Below are positions 41,457 through 53,638 of a stretch of DNA of 64,000 nucleotides, one piece after another. How positions within the stretch are numbered: position 1 is the stretch's first letter; each line of letters starts with the position of its first letter. Both the position numbers and the translations under genes were made by a program. The stretch covers positions 213,953 through 277,952 of the forward strand of contig UBKJ01000003.1 in NCBI GenBank assembly GCA_900465915.1. The letters are read 5' to 3'. The notes under the pieces were generated by a model, which did no database searches, had not been told where the DNA came from, and was given only the letters and a program-made list of their open reading frames with translations. The DNA is from Hyphomicrobiales bacterium. GTDB lineage: Bacteria; Pseudomonadota; Alphaproteobacteria; Rhizobiales; Rhizobiaceae.

Positions 41457-41887
41457 GCGGGCCCGACGCGCCGAATTCGCCGCCGCCGCAGGGCCTCTAT
41501 CGGCCCGCCTCGCGCTTCGGCGACCTGATCTTCACCGCCGGCATGACGCCGCGCTGCGACGGCGTGCTGCAATTCACGGGCCCGGTGCGGGCTGCGGAGC
41601 CGGTGGAGCGCTGGCGGGAGGCGGTGCTGCTCGCCGCCGGCAACGCGCTCGCCGCCGCGCGGGACCGGCTCGCGCCGGGCGAGCGCATCGCGCTGGTCCC
41701 GAGCCTCACCGTCTATGTCGCGGCCGAGGAAGGCTTCACGCTCCATTCCAGGCTGGCCGATTTCGCCTCGGCCTATCTGCACGCGGAGCTGGGCGAGATC
41801 GGCGTCGGCGCCCGCGCCGCCGTCGGCGTGGCGACGCTGCCCGGCGGCGCGCCGGTCGAGATCCAGATGATCGTCGCGGTCGGCTGA
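41453..41887 (+). CDS. RidA family protein (YjgF/UK114)
   Basis: A 144-residue RidA-like protein of the longer type often called RidA2 or YjgH-like. It has FTAGMTP, a GNALAAARDRLAPGERI helix region, SLTVYVAA and GARAAVGVATLPGGAPVEI. Arg in the GARAAVGV region corresponds to the ketimine-binding Arg of RidA; I judge this by position only. It overlaps the aminotransferase stop (ATGA). It would hydrolyse reactive imines made by the PLP enzyme. Confidence 0.85.
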   Translation: MSGPDAPNSPPPQGLYRPASRFGDLIFTAGMTPRCDGVLQFTGPVRAAEPVERWREAVLLAAGNALAAARDRLAPGERIALVPSLTVYVAAEEGFTLHSRLADFASAYLHAELGEIGVGARAAVGVATLPGGAPVEIQMIVAVG

Positions 41888-41891
41888 GCCG

Positions 41892-42911
41892 TCACGCGCC
41901 GGCGAGCAACGGCGGGATTTCGATCAGCGCCTGCGGGCTTCCGCCCCTGTCGATGATGTCGAAGACCGCGTCGAGCATAGCCGGCACGTCCTGCCGCATC
42001 ATCTCGACGCCGTCGCCGAGCAGGGCCACGAACGGGTCCCAGTCGAAGCAGCCCAGCGCCGGCGCGCGCGCGCCGGTCAGCCCCGCCTGCTTCATCCAGC
42101 GCATGACGCCTTCCAGCGAGATGGTGGAGTTGACGAACATGCCGGGCGGCAGGGCGAGGCCGCTTTCCGAAAAGCCCTGCAAGGCCGCCTCGGCCTTCTC
42201 CGCCGCATAGCCGCAGGTCAGCACGAAGCGGTCGTCGGCCTCGATTCCCTCCTCGGCCAGCGCGGCGCGGAAGCCGCGCACCCGCTCGCGCGTGTTGAAA
42301 TCCGTTCCGCGCCCGCCGATGAACATCATCGGCGCCGCCGCGCCGCGCCTGCGCCGGGCGTTGGCGACGATGCGCCGCGTCAAGGCGTGGGCGCCGGCGT
42401 AATTGTCGGAGATCACCGAGGGCGCGCGCGATCCCGGCAGGTCGAGATTGAGGCACTTCACCCCCGCCGCGGCGCAGAGGTCGGCGATGCGGTCGGGATC
42501 GGTCGCGCCCGTCGCCACCAGCCACTCCACCTGGTAGGACACCAGCTCGCGCGCGGCCTCCACCTCCAGCGCCGGGTCGCGCCGCGTGCAGGTGACGACC
42601 GGGAACAGGCCGCGCGCGCGGGCCATGGCCTCGAAGCCTTCCGCGATGGAGCTGAAATAGCGGTTGTCGTATTTGGGCGCGATCATGCCGACGATGCGCG
42701 ATCGCTTCCGCCGCAGCAGGCTCGCCTGCATGTTGCGGGCGTAGCCCTGCTCCTCGGCGATGCGCGTCACCTTCTCCGCGAGGCCGGCGCTGATGCGCCG
42801 CTTCCGCCAGCCGCCGTTCAATATGGCGCTGACGGCGCTCGGCGACGTGCCCGCCAGCGCGGCGATATCGTAAATGGTCGTCTTCTTCGATTGACGGCTG
42901 CCGGTGCTCAA
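41892..42911 (-). CDS. LacI family repressor of the ribitol locus
   Basis: A 339-residue LacI/GalR protein. The helix-turn-helix is TIYDIAALAGTSPSAVSAILN, followed by the hinge and a periplasmic-binding-like core. The start is TTG with AGGGGAG 7 nt upstream. It is divergent from the ribitol ABC-dehydrogenase-kinase operon, whose promoter region holds a LacI-type imperfect palindrome. Ribitol or D-ribulose is the expected inducer. Confidence 0.87.
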   Translation of the reverse strand: MSTGSRQSKKTTIYDIAALAGTSPSAVSAILNGGWRKRRISAGLAEKVTRIAEEQGYARNMQASLLRRKRSRIVGMIAPKYDNRYFSSIAEGFEAMARARGLFPVVTCTRRDPALEVEAARELVSYQVEWLVATGATDPDRIADLCAAAGVKCLNLDLPGSRAPSVISDNYAGAHALTRRIVANARRRRGAAAPMMFIGGRGTDFNTRERVRGFRAALAEEGIEADDRFVLTCGYAAEKAEAALQGFSESGLALPPGMFVNSTISLEGVMRWMKQAGLTGARAPALGCFDWDPFVALLGDGVEMMRQDVPAMLDAVFDIIDRGGSPQALIEIPPLLAGA

Positions 42912-42935
42912 TGATTAACTCCCCTCAGGCGCAGC

Positions 42936-42982
42936 TTGACAGCAAATCGCGCCCGTGACAACGATGCTTCATCGGTTGAGCA
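42936..42982 (+). promoter_or_regulatory. Ribitol operon promoter and LacI-type operator
   Basis: TTGACA at 42936-42941; the -10 (about 42960-42965, AACGAT) is weak. TGCTTCATCGGTTGAGCA at 42965-42982 has TGCT/AGCA ends and the central CG typical of LacI-family operators. A leader of roughly 180 nt follows, with a GCCGGCG/CGCCGGC hairpin (43054-43073). Confidence 0.5.
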
Positions 42983-43163
42983 CCCTTGCGCAATCGATGG
43001 CGCGGAGCATTTCCGGGAGGAAGGAAACGCGCTCCGGGACGGTTGGGAGAGAAGCCGGCGCAGGATCGCCGGCCTCAGAGGTCTCGGGCGCCTGCACATG
43101 GCGTCATGCCGGCTTCCGGCCGGGATGATTTTCGGGAACATATCGCTTCATGGAGGAGGAAAC

Positions 43164-44207
43164 ATGAACTATCGCACTTTCCTGATGGCTTCGGCCGTCG
43201 CCCTTTCGGCAACCGCCGGCGTCGCCCGCGCGGAGGACGCGGCCACCGTCGCCTTCCTGATGCCGGACCAGGGCTCGACCCGCTACGAGCAGCACGATTT
43301 TCCCGGCTTCAAGGCCGAGATGGCCAAGCTCTGCGCCAGCTGCACCGTCATCTATCAAAACGCCAACGCCGACATCAACCTGCAGCAGCAGCAGTTCAAC
43401 TCGGTGATCGCGCAGGGCGCCAAGGTGGTCGTGCTCGACCCGGTCGATTCGGCCGCCGCCGCCGGCCTCGTCGAGATGGCGCAGGCGCAAGGGGTGAAGG
43501 TCATCGCCTATGACCGCCCGATCCCCGACAAGCCGGCCGATTTCTACGTCTCCTTCGACAATGAGGGCATCGGCTACTCCATCGGCAAGTCGCTGGTCGA
43601 CCACATGAAGTCCTCCGGCGTCGCCGACGGCGAGGGCGTGCTGGAAGTCAACGGCTCGCCCACCGACGCGGCCGCCGGCCTCATTCGCGACGGCATCCAC
43701 CGCGCCCTGAAGGAATCGCCCTACAAGACGCTGGCCGAATACGACACGCCCGACTGGGTGCCCGCCAAGGCGCAGGAATGGACCGCCGGCCAGATCACCC
43801 GCTTCGGCGACAAGATCAAGGGCGTGGTGGCGGCCAATGACGGCACCGGCGGCGGCGCCATCGCGGCCTTCAAGGCGGCGGGCGTCAAGCCGATCCCGCC
43901 GGTGACCGGCAACGACGCCGTCATCGCCGCGCTGCAGCTCATCATCGCCGGCGACCAGTACAACACGATCTCCAAGCCGTCCGAGATCGTCGCGGCGGCG
44001 GCGGCCAACGTCGCCATGCAGCTCCTCAAGGGCGAGACGCCGAAGGCGAGCACCACGCTCTACAACACGCCCTCGCAGCTTTTCGTCCCGGCCGTGGTGA
44101 CGAAGGAGAACATCAAGGCGGAGATCTTCGACAAGAAGATCCAGACCGCCGCCGAGGTCTGCACCGGCGAATACGCCGCGGATTGCAAGAAGCTGGGCAT
44201 CGAATAG
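43164..44207 (+). CDS. Ribitol ABC transporter substrate-binding protein
   Basis: A 347-residue XylF/RbsB-like periplasmic protein with signal peptide ending VARA (residue 23). It shows FLMPDQGSTRYEQHDFPGF and VVVLDPVDSAAAAGLVEMA, close to xylose/ribose binding proteins. GGAGGAGGAAAC precedes the ATG at 43164. The ribitol assignment rests on the downstream ribitol dehydrogenase and pentulose kinase. A strong hairpin follows the stop. Confidence 0.85.
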   Translation: MNYRTFLMASAVALSATAGVARAEDAATVAFLMPDQGSTRYEQHDFPGFKAEMAKLCASCTVIYQNANADINLQQQQFNSVIAQGAKVVVLDPVDSAAAAGLVEMAQAQGVKVIAYDRPIPDKPADFYVSFDNEGIGYSIGKSLVDHMKSSGVADGEGVLEVNGSPTDAAAGLIRDGIHRALKESPYKTLAEYDTPDWVPAKAQEWTAGQITRFGDKIKGVVAANDGTGGGAIAAFKAAGVKPIPPVTGNDAVIAALQLIIAGDQYNTISKPSEIVAAAAANVAMQLLKGETPKASTTLYNTPSQLFVPAVVTKENIKAEIFDKKIQTAAEVCTGEYAADCKKLGIE

Positions 44208-44221
44208 GCGCTTCGACGCCG

Positions 44222-44246
44222 CCCGGCCGCCGCGCAGGCGGCCGGG
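44222..44246 (+). terminator. Hairpin after ribitol binding-protein gene
   Basis: CCCGGCCGCC (44222-44231) pairs perfectly with GGCGGCCGGG (44237-44246) around five nt, followed by TTCGTTC. It probably raises binding-protein expression relative to downstream genes. Confidence 0.7.
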
Positions 44247-44279
44247 TTCGTTCAAATCCCCCACGGAAGGCGACCGATC

Positions 44280-45088
<809 letters not shown>

Positions 45089-45092
<4 letters not shown>

Positions 45093-46339
45093 CCAACCCG
45101 AACCTGCAACAGGGCGGCGCGCTGGACCGCAGCGACGAACGCGTGCGCCACAACGACAGCATCATGGACATGATGAAGGCGTCGATCGACCGGATACGGT
45201 CCGGCGACCTCGGCATGCTGCCGGTCGCCATCGGCCTGATCGTCATCTCCGTCGTCTTCAGCCTGCTCAACCCGGTCTTCCTGCTGCCGAACAACCTCGT
45301 CAACCTGCTGTTCGACTGCGCCACCGTCGGCATCATCTCGCTCGGCATCGTCTGCGTGCTGCTCTTGGGCGAAATCGACCTGTCGGTCGGCTCGATGAGC
45401 GGGCTCGCCTCGGCCATGATCGGCGTGCTGTGGGTCAATAGCGGCTGGCCGATGGCCGCCGCCATCCTCGCGGCGCTGGTCTTCGGCGCGGCGGTGGGCG
45501 CGCTCTACGCCTTCCTCTACACCAAGCTCGGCATGCCGAGCTTCGTCGCCACGCTGTCGGGGCTCCTGGCCCTGCTCGGCCTCCAGCTCTATATCCTCGG
45601 GCCCACGGGCAGCATCAACCTGCCTTACGCCTCGGCGCTGGTGCGCTTCGGCCAGATCTACGTCATGCCGGGCTGGCTGTCGCATCTGCTGGCGCTATTG
45701 CCGGGGCTGGCGCTGATCATCACCGGCATGCGCACCCGCGCGCGCCGGCTTGCCGCCAACCTGTCGTCGCAGCCGGTCGGCGCGCTGGCGCTCAAGGCCG
45801 TGGTGCTCACCGCGGCGCTGGAATTCGCCGTCTACTATCTCAATATGGGCCGCGGCGTGCCGTGGATGTTCGGGCTTCTCGTCGCGCTGGTCGTCGTCAT
45901 GAACTACATGCTGACGCGCACGCGCTGGGGGCGCTCCATGTTCGCCGTCGGCGGCAACCGCGAGGCGGCGCGCCGCTCGGGCATCAACATCCGCGCCATC
46001 TATTACAGCGCCTTCATGCTGTGCTCGACGCTGGCCGCGCTCGGCGGCATGCTGGCGGCGGGGCGGCTCGCCTCGTCCAGCCAGCAGGCGGGCACCGGCG
46101 ACGTCAACCTCAACGCGATCGCCGCGGCGGTCATCGGTGGCACCAGCCTGTTCGGCGGCCGCGGCAGCGCCTATTCGGCCCTGCTCGGCATCATCGTCAT
46201 CCAGGCCATCTCCAACGGCCTGACGCTGCTGAACCTGTCGTCGTCGCTGCGCTACATGATCACCGGCGGCGTCCTCGCCATCGCCGTGATCGTCGACTCG
46301 CTCGCCCGCCGCTCGCGCGTCAGCCACGGCCGCGCCTAA
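45089..46339 (+). CDS. Ribitol ABC transporter permease (XylH-like)
   Basis: A 416-residue CUT2 permease, longer than RbsC by about 70 residues, as XylH is. [16 protein letters not shown] is the conserved motif, and [18 protein letters not shown] its C-terminal counterpart. About ten hydrophobic helices are present. It sits between the ATPase and ribitol dehydrogenase genes. Confidence 0.9.
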
Positions 46340-46358
46340 TTCCTACAGGAGAGTTGAA

Positions 46359-47087
46359 ATGACCAATCTGATGAAGGACAAAGTGGTCGCCATCACCGGC
46401 GCGGCCTCCGGGATCGGGCTGGAATGCGCCCGCACCATGCTGGCGGAAGGCGCGCGGGTGGTGCTGATCGACCGCGCCGAGGACCGGCTGAAGAGCCTCT
46501 GCGCCGAGATGGGCGAGGGAGCGTTCCCGCTGGTCGTCGATCTTCTCAACGGCGAGCAGGTGTCGGGCATGCTGCCGCGCATCCTCGAACTGACCGGCCA
46601 GCTCGACGTGCTGCACGCCAACGCCGGGGCCTATATCGGCGGGGCGGTGGCCGAGGGCGACCCCAACGCCTGGGACCGGATGCTGAACCTCAACATCAAC
46701 GCCGCCTTCCGCAGCGTCCACGCCGTGCTGCCCTACATGATCGAGCGCAAGAGCGGCGACATCCTCTTCACCAGCTCGGTGGCGGGGGTGATCCCGGTCG
46801 TCTGGGAGCCGATCTACACCGCGTCGAAATTCGCGGTGCAGGCCTTCGTGCACTCGACCCGCCGCCAGGTCATCCCGCACGGGGTGCGCGTCGGCGCGGT
46901 GCTGCCGGGGCCGGTGGTCACGGCCCTGCTGGACGACTGGCCCAAGGCCAAGATGGAGGAGGCGCTTGCCAACGGCAGCCTGATGCAGGCCAAGGAAGTG
47001 GCCGAGGCGGTGCTCTTCATGCTGTCGCGCCCGCGCAACATCACCATCCGCGACCTGGTGATCCTGCCCAGCAGCGTGGATCTCTAA
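46359..47087 (+). CDS. rbtD: Ribitol 2-dehydrogenase (SDR family)
   Basis: A 242-residue short-chain dehydrogenase. TGAASGIG (13-20) is the NAD loop, HANAG (88-90 NAG), Ser139/Ser140 and YTASK (Tyr153, Lys157) are catalytic. Long stretches ([38 protein letters not shown]) match Klebsiella RbtD as I remember it, which oxidises ribitol to D-ribulose with NAD. It precedes a FGGY kinase, as in known ribitol operons. Confidence 0.9.
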   Translation: MTNLMKDKVVAITGAASGIGLECARTMLAEGARVVLIDRAEDRLKSLCAEMGEGAFPLVVDLLNGEQVSGMLPRILELTGQLDVLHANAGAYIGGAVAEGDPNAWDRMLNLNINAAFRSVHAVLPYMIERKSGDILFTSSVAGVIPVVWEPIYTASKFAVQAFVHSTRRQVIPHGVRVGAVLPGPVVTALLDDWPKAKMEEALANGSLMQAKEVAEAVLFMLSRPRNITIRDLVILPSSVDL

Positions 47088-47123
47088 ACCTCACCCGAAC
47101 CGACGACCGCCGGAGACAAGCCC

Positions 47124-48746
47124 ATGCCGTCACCCCAGAACCAGCAGCAATTCGTCATCGGCGTCGACGTCGGCTCGGGCAGCGCCCGCGCCGGCCTGTT
47201 CGACCTGACGGGGCACATGCTGGCGACCGCCAAGCGCGACATCACCCTCCATCGCGAGGGCGGCGTCATCGCCGAGCAATCGAGCCGCGAGATCTGGCGC
47301 GCCGTCTGCGACAGCGTGCGCGAGACGATGGCCGCGGCAGGCGTCGATCCGGCGGCGGTGATCGGCGTCGGCTTCGACGCCACCTGCTCGCTGGTGGTGC
47401 TGGGCGAGGGCGGCAAGTCGCTGGCCGTCGGTTCCAGCGAGGACCCCGACCGCGACATCATCGTCTGGATGGACCATCGCGCCGTCGGGCAGGCCGAGCG
47501 CATCAACGCCATGGGCCATGACGTGCTCTCCTATGTCGGCGGGCGCATCTCGCCGGAGATGGAGACGCCGAAGATATTGTGGCTGAAGGAGAACCGGCCG
47601 CAGGTCTTCGCCGCCGCCTGGCAGTTCTTCGACCTCGCCGACTTCCTGACCTGGAAGGCGACCGGCGACCTCGCCCGTTCCACCTGCACCGTCACCTGCA
47701 AATGGACCTATCTGGCGCATGAAAAGCGCTGGGACGCGGATTATTTCCGCAAGATCGGCCTCGGCGAGCTGGCGGACGAGGATTTCGCCCGCATCGGCCA
47801 GAACATCGTCGATCCCGGCACGCCGCTAGCAAAGGGCCTAACGGCCGAAGCCGCCGAGGCCATGGGCCTCAAGGCGGGAACGGCGGTGGCGGCGGGCATG
47901 ATCGACGCCCATGCCGGCGGCGTCGGCACGGTCGGCTATGACGGCCGGCCGGAGGACAATATGGGCTATGTCTTCGGCACCTCCTCCTGCACCATGTCCT
48001 CGACGCAGGACCCGGTCTTCGTGCCCGGCGTCTGGGGCCCCTATTACTCGGCCATGGTTCCGGGCATGTGGTTGAACGAGGGCGGGCAGAGCGCGGCGGG
48101 CGCGGCCATCGACCAGCTCGTCTCGCTGCATCCCCACGCCGCCAAGGCGAAGGCCGCCGCCGCCGAAAAGCGCCTGCCGCTGCCCGTGCTGCTCGCCGAC
48201 CTGGCGCGCGGCAGGGTCGCGGCGCCGTCCGAGGCGGTGAAGCTCGCCAAGGGCCTGCATGTGGTGCCGGAATTTTTGGGCAACCGCGCGCCCTTCGCCG
48301 ATCCGCACGCCCGCGCCGTCATCGCCGGCCTCGGCATGGAGCGCGACGAGGACAGCCTCGTGGCGCTCTACATCGCCGGCATCTGCGGCATCGGCTATGG
48401 CCTCAAGGAGATCATCGACGCGCAGGCGGAAGCGGGCGCGGCGGTCAAGCAGATCGTCATCAGCGGCGGCGCCGGCCAGCACGACTTCGTCCGCCAGCTC
48501 CTGGCCGACGCGGCGGGCAAGCCGGTGGTGGCGCCCCAGGCCGCCGAGCCGGTGCTGCTGGGCGCGGCGCTCCTCGGCGCGCTGGCCTCGGGCGCTTTCT
48601 CCGACGCGCGCGCGGCGATGAAGGCGCTGTCGAAAGCCGACCGCACCTATGCGCCGGCCGAAGGCGAGGTCGCCGCCCTGCACGCCGCCCGCTACGAGGC
48701 GTTCAAGCGCTTCCAGGCGCTGGCGCGCGAGGTCCGCGACGCGTGA
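47124..48746 (+). CDS. rbtK: D-ribulokinase (FGGY pentulose kinase)
   Basis: A 540-residue FGGY kinase. IGVDVGSGSARAGLFD begins the N-terminal domain, GVGFDATCSLVVLG and VWMDHRAVGQAERI are typical of the ribulokinase group, and the C-terminal ATP domain has IVISGGAGQHDFVRQ. It phosphorylates D-ribulose to D-ribulose 5-phosphate, completing ribitol catabolism into the pentose phosphate pathway. The name rbtK is by context and family; L-ribulose activity cannot be excluded from sequence alone. Confidence 0.87.
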   Translation: MPSPQNQQQFVIGVDVGSGSARAGLFDLTGHMLATAKRDITLHREGGVIAEQSSREIWRAVCDSVRETMAAAGVDPAAVIGVGFDATCSLVVLGEGGKSLAVGSSEDPDRDIIVWMDHRAVGQAERINAMGHDVLSYVGGRISPEMETPKILWLKENRPQVFAAAWQFFDLADFLTWKATGDLARSTCTVTCKWTYLAHEKRWDADYFRKIGLGELADEDFARIGQNIVDPGTPLAKGLTAEAAEAMGLKAGTAVAAGMIDAHAGGVGTVGYDGRPEDNMGYVFGTSSCTMSSTQDPVFVPGVWGPYYSAMVPGMWLNEGGQSAAGAAIDQLVSLHPHAAKAKAAAAEKRLPLPVLLADLARGRVAAPSEAVKLAKGLHVVPEFLGNRAPFADPHARAVIAGLGMERDEDSLVALYIAGICGIGYGLKEIIDAQAEAGAAVKQIVISGGAGQHDFVRQLLADAAGKPVVAPQAAEPVLLGAALLGALASGAFSDARAAMKALSKADRTYAPAEGEVAALHAARYEAFKRFQALAREVRDA

Positions 48747-48809
48747 CCGCCGGAGCGGTTTGAAGATAGAGCGGCGGACGCAAGGCCGGGCCGGCCGCGG
48801 GGACAGGAC

Positions 48810-50494
48810 ATGCGACAGCCGCTGCTGTTTCGTTCGATTCATGGCTGGCGCGCCGCCGATCTCGGCGGCGACGCCGTCGCCGGGCTGACGCTCGCCGCCA
48901 TCGCCATTCCCGAGCAGATGGCCACGGCCCGGCTGGGCGACCTGTCGCCCGAGGCGGGCTTTCTCGCCTTCCTCGCCGGCTGCGTCGCCTTCGCCCTGTT
49001 CGGGGCCAGCCGGCACATGTCGGTGGGGGCGGATTCCACCATCACGCCGATCTTCGCCGCCGGCCTCGTGCTTCTGGCGGCGTCCGGCTCGCCGCATTAC
49101 GCCGCGCTGGCCGCTTTGCTGGCGCTGATGGTGGGCGCGACGGTGCTGCTGGCCGGGCTGCTGCGGCTCGGCTGGATCGCCAATCTCCTCTCGGCGCCGG
49201 TGATGGCCGGCTTCCTCGCCGGCATCGCCGTCCATATCGTCGTCTCGCAATTGCCCGACCTGCTCGGCCTGCCGGCGGGAAGCGGCAACGTCTTCGCCCG
49301 CCTCGCCGCCATCCGCGCCGCGCTCGGCGACGTCAACCTCTACAGCCTCGCCATCGGCCTCTGCGTCTTCGCCGTCGTCATGGTGTGCGAGCGGATAAGC
49401 CCGCGCGTTCCCGGCGCGCTGATCGGGCTCGCGGCCGCCACGCTCGCGGTGGCGGGCTTCGGCCTCGAGCAGCGCGGCGTGGCCGTGCTGGGCGCGCTGC
49501 CGGCAGCCGCGCCCGGCCTGCACCTGCCGGCCGTCAGCTTCGAGGACGTGCGCACGCTGGCCCCGCTCACGCTCCTGGTTGCGATCGTCATCATGGTGCA
49601 GACGGCCGCCACCTCGCGCTCCTTCTCCGGCTCGGGCGAGACGGGCGACGTCAACCGCGATTTCGTCGGCGTCGGCGCGGGCAGCCTGCTCGCCGGCCTG
49701 GTCGGGGCCTTTCCGGTCGACGCCAGCCCGCCGCGCACGGCCATCGCGGTCGAGACGGGCGGGCGCTCGCAGCTCGCCGGCCTGTTCGCGGCGGCGATCG
49801 TGCTCCTGCTGATCCTGTTCGGGGCCGGGCTTCTCAAGGACGTGCCGCAGGCGGCGCTGGCGGGGGTGCTGTTCTTCGTCGCCATGCGCATATTGCGCTG
49901 GCGCACCTTCGCGACCACGCTGCGCCAGGCGCCGATCGAGTTCCTGCTCATCGCCGCCACCGCGCTCGCCATCGTCGCGCTGCCGATCGAGATCGGCGTC
50001 GCCATCGGCATCGGCCTGTCGCTGCTGCACGGCATGTGGGCCATCACCCAGGCGCGGATGATCGAGTTCGAGCATGTGGCCGGCACCTCGATCTGGTGGC
50101 CGCCGGAGGATGGAACGGAAACCGAGGCGCGGGGCGGCTCGCAGGGCGAGCGCCTCGCCGACGTCATCGTCGTCGCCTTCCAGGCCCCGCTCTCCTTCGT
50201 CAACGCCGCCCGCTTCGGGCAGGATTTCCGCGCCATGGTCGGCGGGCGGGCGCAGAAGCCGCGCCATGTCGTCTTCGAGGCCAGCAGCGTCATCGACATC
50301 GACTACACCGCCGCGCAGACCTTGCGCGACGTCATCGCCTATTGCCGCGACGCGGGCCTGACCTTCTCCATCGCAAGGCTCGAATCGCTCGCGGCGCAGA
50401 AGGCGCTGGCGCGCTTCGGCATCGCCGCGATGCTGGGGCCGTCGGGCGTCTTCCGCAGCGTCGACGACGCCGTGCGCGCGCTGCGGGGCGAGGC

Positions 50495-50504
<10 letters not shown>
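48810..50504 (+). CDS. SulP family anion transporter with STAS domain
   Basis: A 564-residue protein. The first about 400 residues have 10-12 hydrophobic segments in the SulP inverted-repeat pattern (AGLTLAAIAIPEQMATARLG; the family motif DLVAGLT is ADLGGDAVAGLT here). The last about 120 residues are a STAS domain (VIDIDYTAAQTLRDVI). SulP proteins carry sulfate, bicarbonate or dicarboxylates. The substrate is unknown. Its end overlaps the RecQ gene by 10 bp on the opposite strand. Confidence 0.88.
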
Positions 50505-52306
<1,802 letters not shown>

Positions 52307-52408
52307 GGGATCGGTTCGTCTTTCAGTTTCCTGCGGCTTTCTCCATAGCAGAGATCGGGGCGGATTGGACGCCCCGGCCGGGAAAAAATCGCGCCGGCGC
52401 GTGGGGCG

Positions 52409-52476
52409 CTTGTTCGTCCATGGCCAAGGTTTCGTTCGCTTGCGGTCGAGACGGGCCGGGGCCGCGCCTCTATGAT
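52409..52476 (+). promoter_or_regulatory. AraC-gene promoter with bipartite element, copy 1
   Basis: CTTGTTCGTCC (52409-52419), then CAAG-N6-TTCGC (52425-52439), then TATGAT (52471-52476) as a likely -10. The same pieces in the same spacing occur at 53540-53608. Autoregulation of the AraC gene is the likely reading. Confidence 0.6.
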
Positions 52477-52569
52477 GGCGGAAACGGCGCGGTCTGGACG
52501 CCCGCGCCGCCGCCGTGCTTTACTGGCGGCCATGCTCTACTGGGGATAGGGAGCGAAAGGGTGAGGGGG

Positions 52570-53538
52570 ATGAGTTCGGACCTGTTTCCGACGCGGCGGC
52601 TTTCGACGGAGGACGTTCCGCGGCCGGAACGGCTGGCCTTCGTGCACGATTTCATGGCGCGCCATATCGGCGGGCGCCGCTTCGCCCCCGCCGACCGCGA
52701 CAATGTCCGCATCGACATGGAGGCGACGCCGCTGCCCGGCGGGCTGACCGTGGGGCGCGGCCTCTATGCGCCCATGGGCGGCGCGCGCACGCGCGAGCTG
52801 CTGCAGGACGGCCGCGAGCAATATCTGCTCCTGATCCACAGCGAGGAGCACGAGATCTCCATCGACGGCCGGCCGCCGGTCCGGGTGGCGGCCGGCGACA
52901 CGGTGCTGGTCAACGAGGGCACCTGCCACGAATTCTGGTACTCGAAGCCGACGACCGTCGACCTCGTCTCGCTCGACCGGCGGGTGCTCGCCGACCTCGC
53001 GCCGCGGGTCGAACTGGAGGCGAGCTACCTGATCCCCGCCACGGCCTGCGGCATGCCGCTGCTGGCCGCCTATGTCGACACGCTGCGCCGGCATCCGCCG
53101 CTGTCGGCGCGGGCCGGCGACATGGCCTCGCGCCATGTCTACGACCTGACGGCGCTCGTGCTCGACGCCTTCGTGCGCGGCGGCGCGGCGCGCAACGAGC
53201 GCAGCAAGGCCGCCGCCCGCCGCCGGCTGGTGCGGCGCGAAATCCTCGAGAACCTGTCCGATCCCGGCCTCGGCGTCGAGGCGGTGGCGCAGCGGCAGGG
53301 CGTCACGCCGCGCTATATCCAGCGCCTGTTCGAGGCCGAGGGCACCACCTTCACCGAGTTCCTGCGTGACAGCCGGCTCGACCTCGCCTTCCGCCTGCTC
53401 AAGGAGCGCGGGGCCGAGCCGGGCGGCGTCACCGCCGTCGCCTATGACGCCGGCTTCTCGGACCTCTCCACCTTCAGCCGCGCCTTCCGCCGGCGCTTCG
53501 ACGCCACGCCGTCGCAGGTGCGGCGCCCGGCCCCGTAA
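52570..53538 (+). CDS. AraC family transcriptional regulator
   Basis: A 322-residue regulator with an AraC-type cupin N-terminus (EHEISIDGRPPVRVAAGDTV) and a C-terminal AraC DNA-binding domain (LGVEAVAQRQGVTPRYIQRLF and VAYDAGFSDLSTFSRAFRRR). The ATG at 52570 is chosen because it begins the conserved domain; an in-frame GTG at 52561 is possible. Its promoter carries a bipartite element shared with the DoxX operon immediately downstream, so it probably controls itself and those genes. Confidence 0.88.
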   Translation: MSSDLFPTRRLSTEDVPRPERLAFVHDFMARHIGGRRFAPADRDNVRIDMEATPLPGGLTVGRGLYAPMGGARTRELLQDGREQYLLLIHSEEHEISIDGRPPVRVAAGDTVLVNEGTCHEFWYSKPTTVDLVSLDRRVLADLAPRVELEASYLIPATACGMPLLAAYVDTLRRHPPLSARAGDMASRHVYDLTALVLDAFVRGGAARNERSKAAARRRLVRREILENLSDPGLGVEAVAQRQGVTPRYIQRLFEAEGTTFTEFLRDSRLDLAFRLLKERGAEPGGVTAVAYDAGFSDLSTFSRAFRRRFDATPSQVRRPAP

Positions 53539-53539
53539 G

Positions 53540-53608
53540 CTTGTTCGTCCGGCGTCAAGAAAGGCTTCGCCATCGCCCAAGATCGCCGGGCGCGTCTCCC
53601 TCTATGGT
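53540..53608 (+). promoter_or_regulatory. DoxX-operon promoter with bipartite element, copy 2
   Basis: CTTGTTCGTCC (53540-53550), CAAG-N6-TTCGC (53556-53570), and TATGGT (53603-53608) as a possible -10. The distance from element to -10 is within 1 bp of copy 1. This fits activation by the AraC protein just upstream. Confidence 0.6.
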
Positions 53609-53638
53609 CCGGCTGACGGAAAACAGGGGGAATAAAGC

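Noticed and set aside
42983..43163. Riboswitch in the long leader of the ribitol operon
   Set aside because: A GCCGGCG/CGCCGGC hairpin is present, but I recognise no conserved riboswitch core. LacI control explains the operon.
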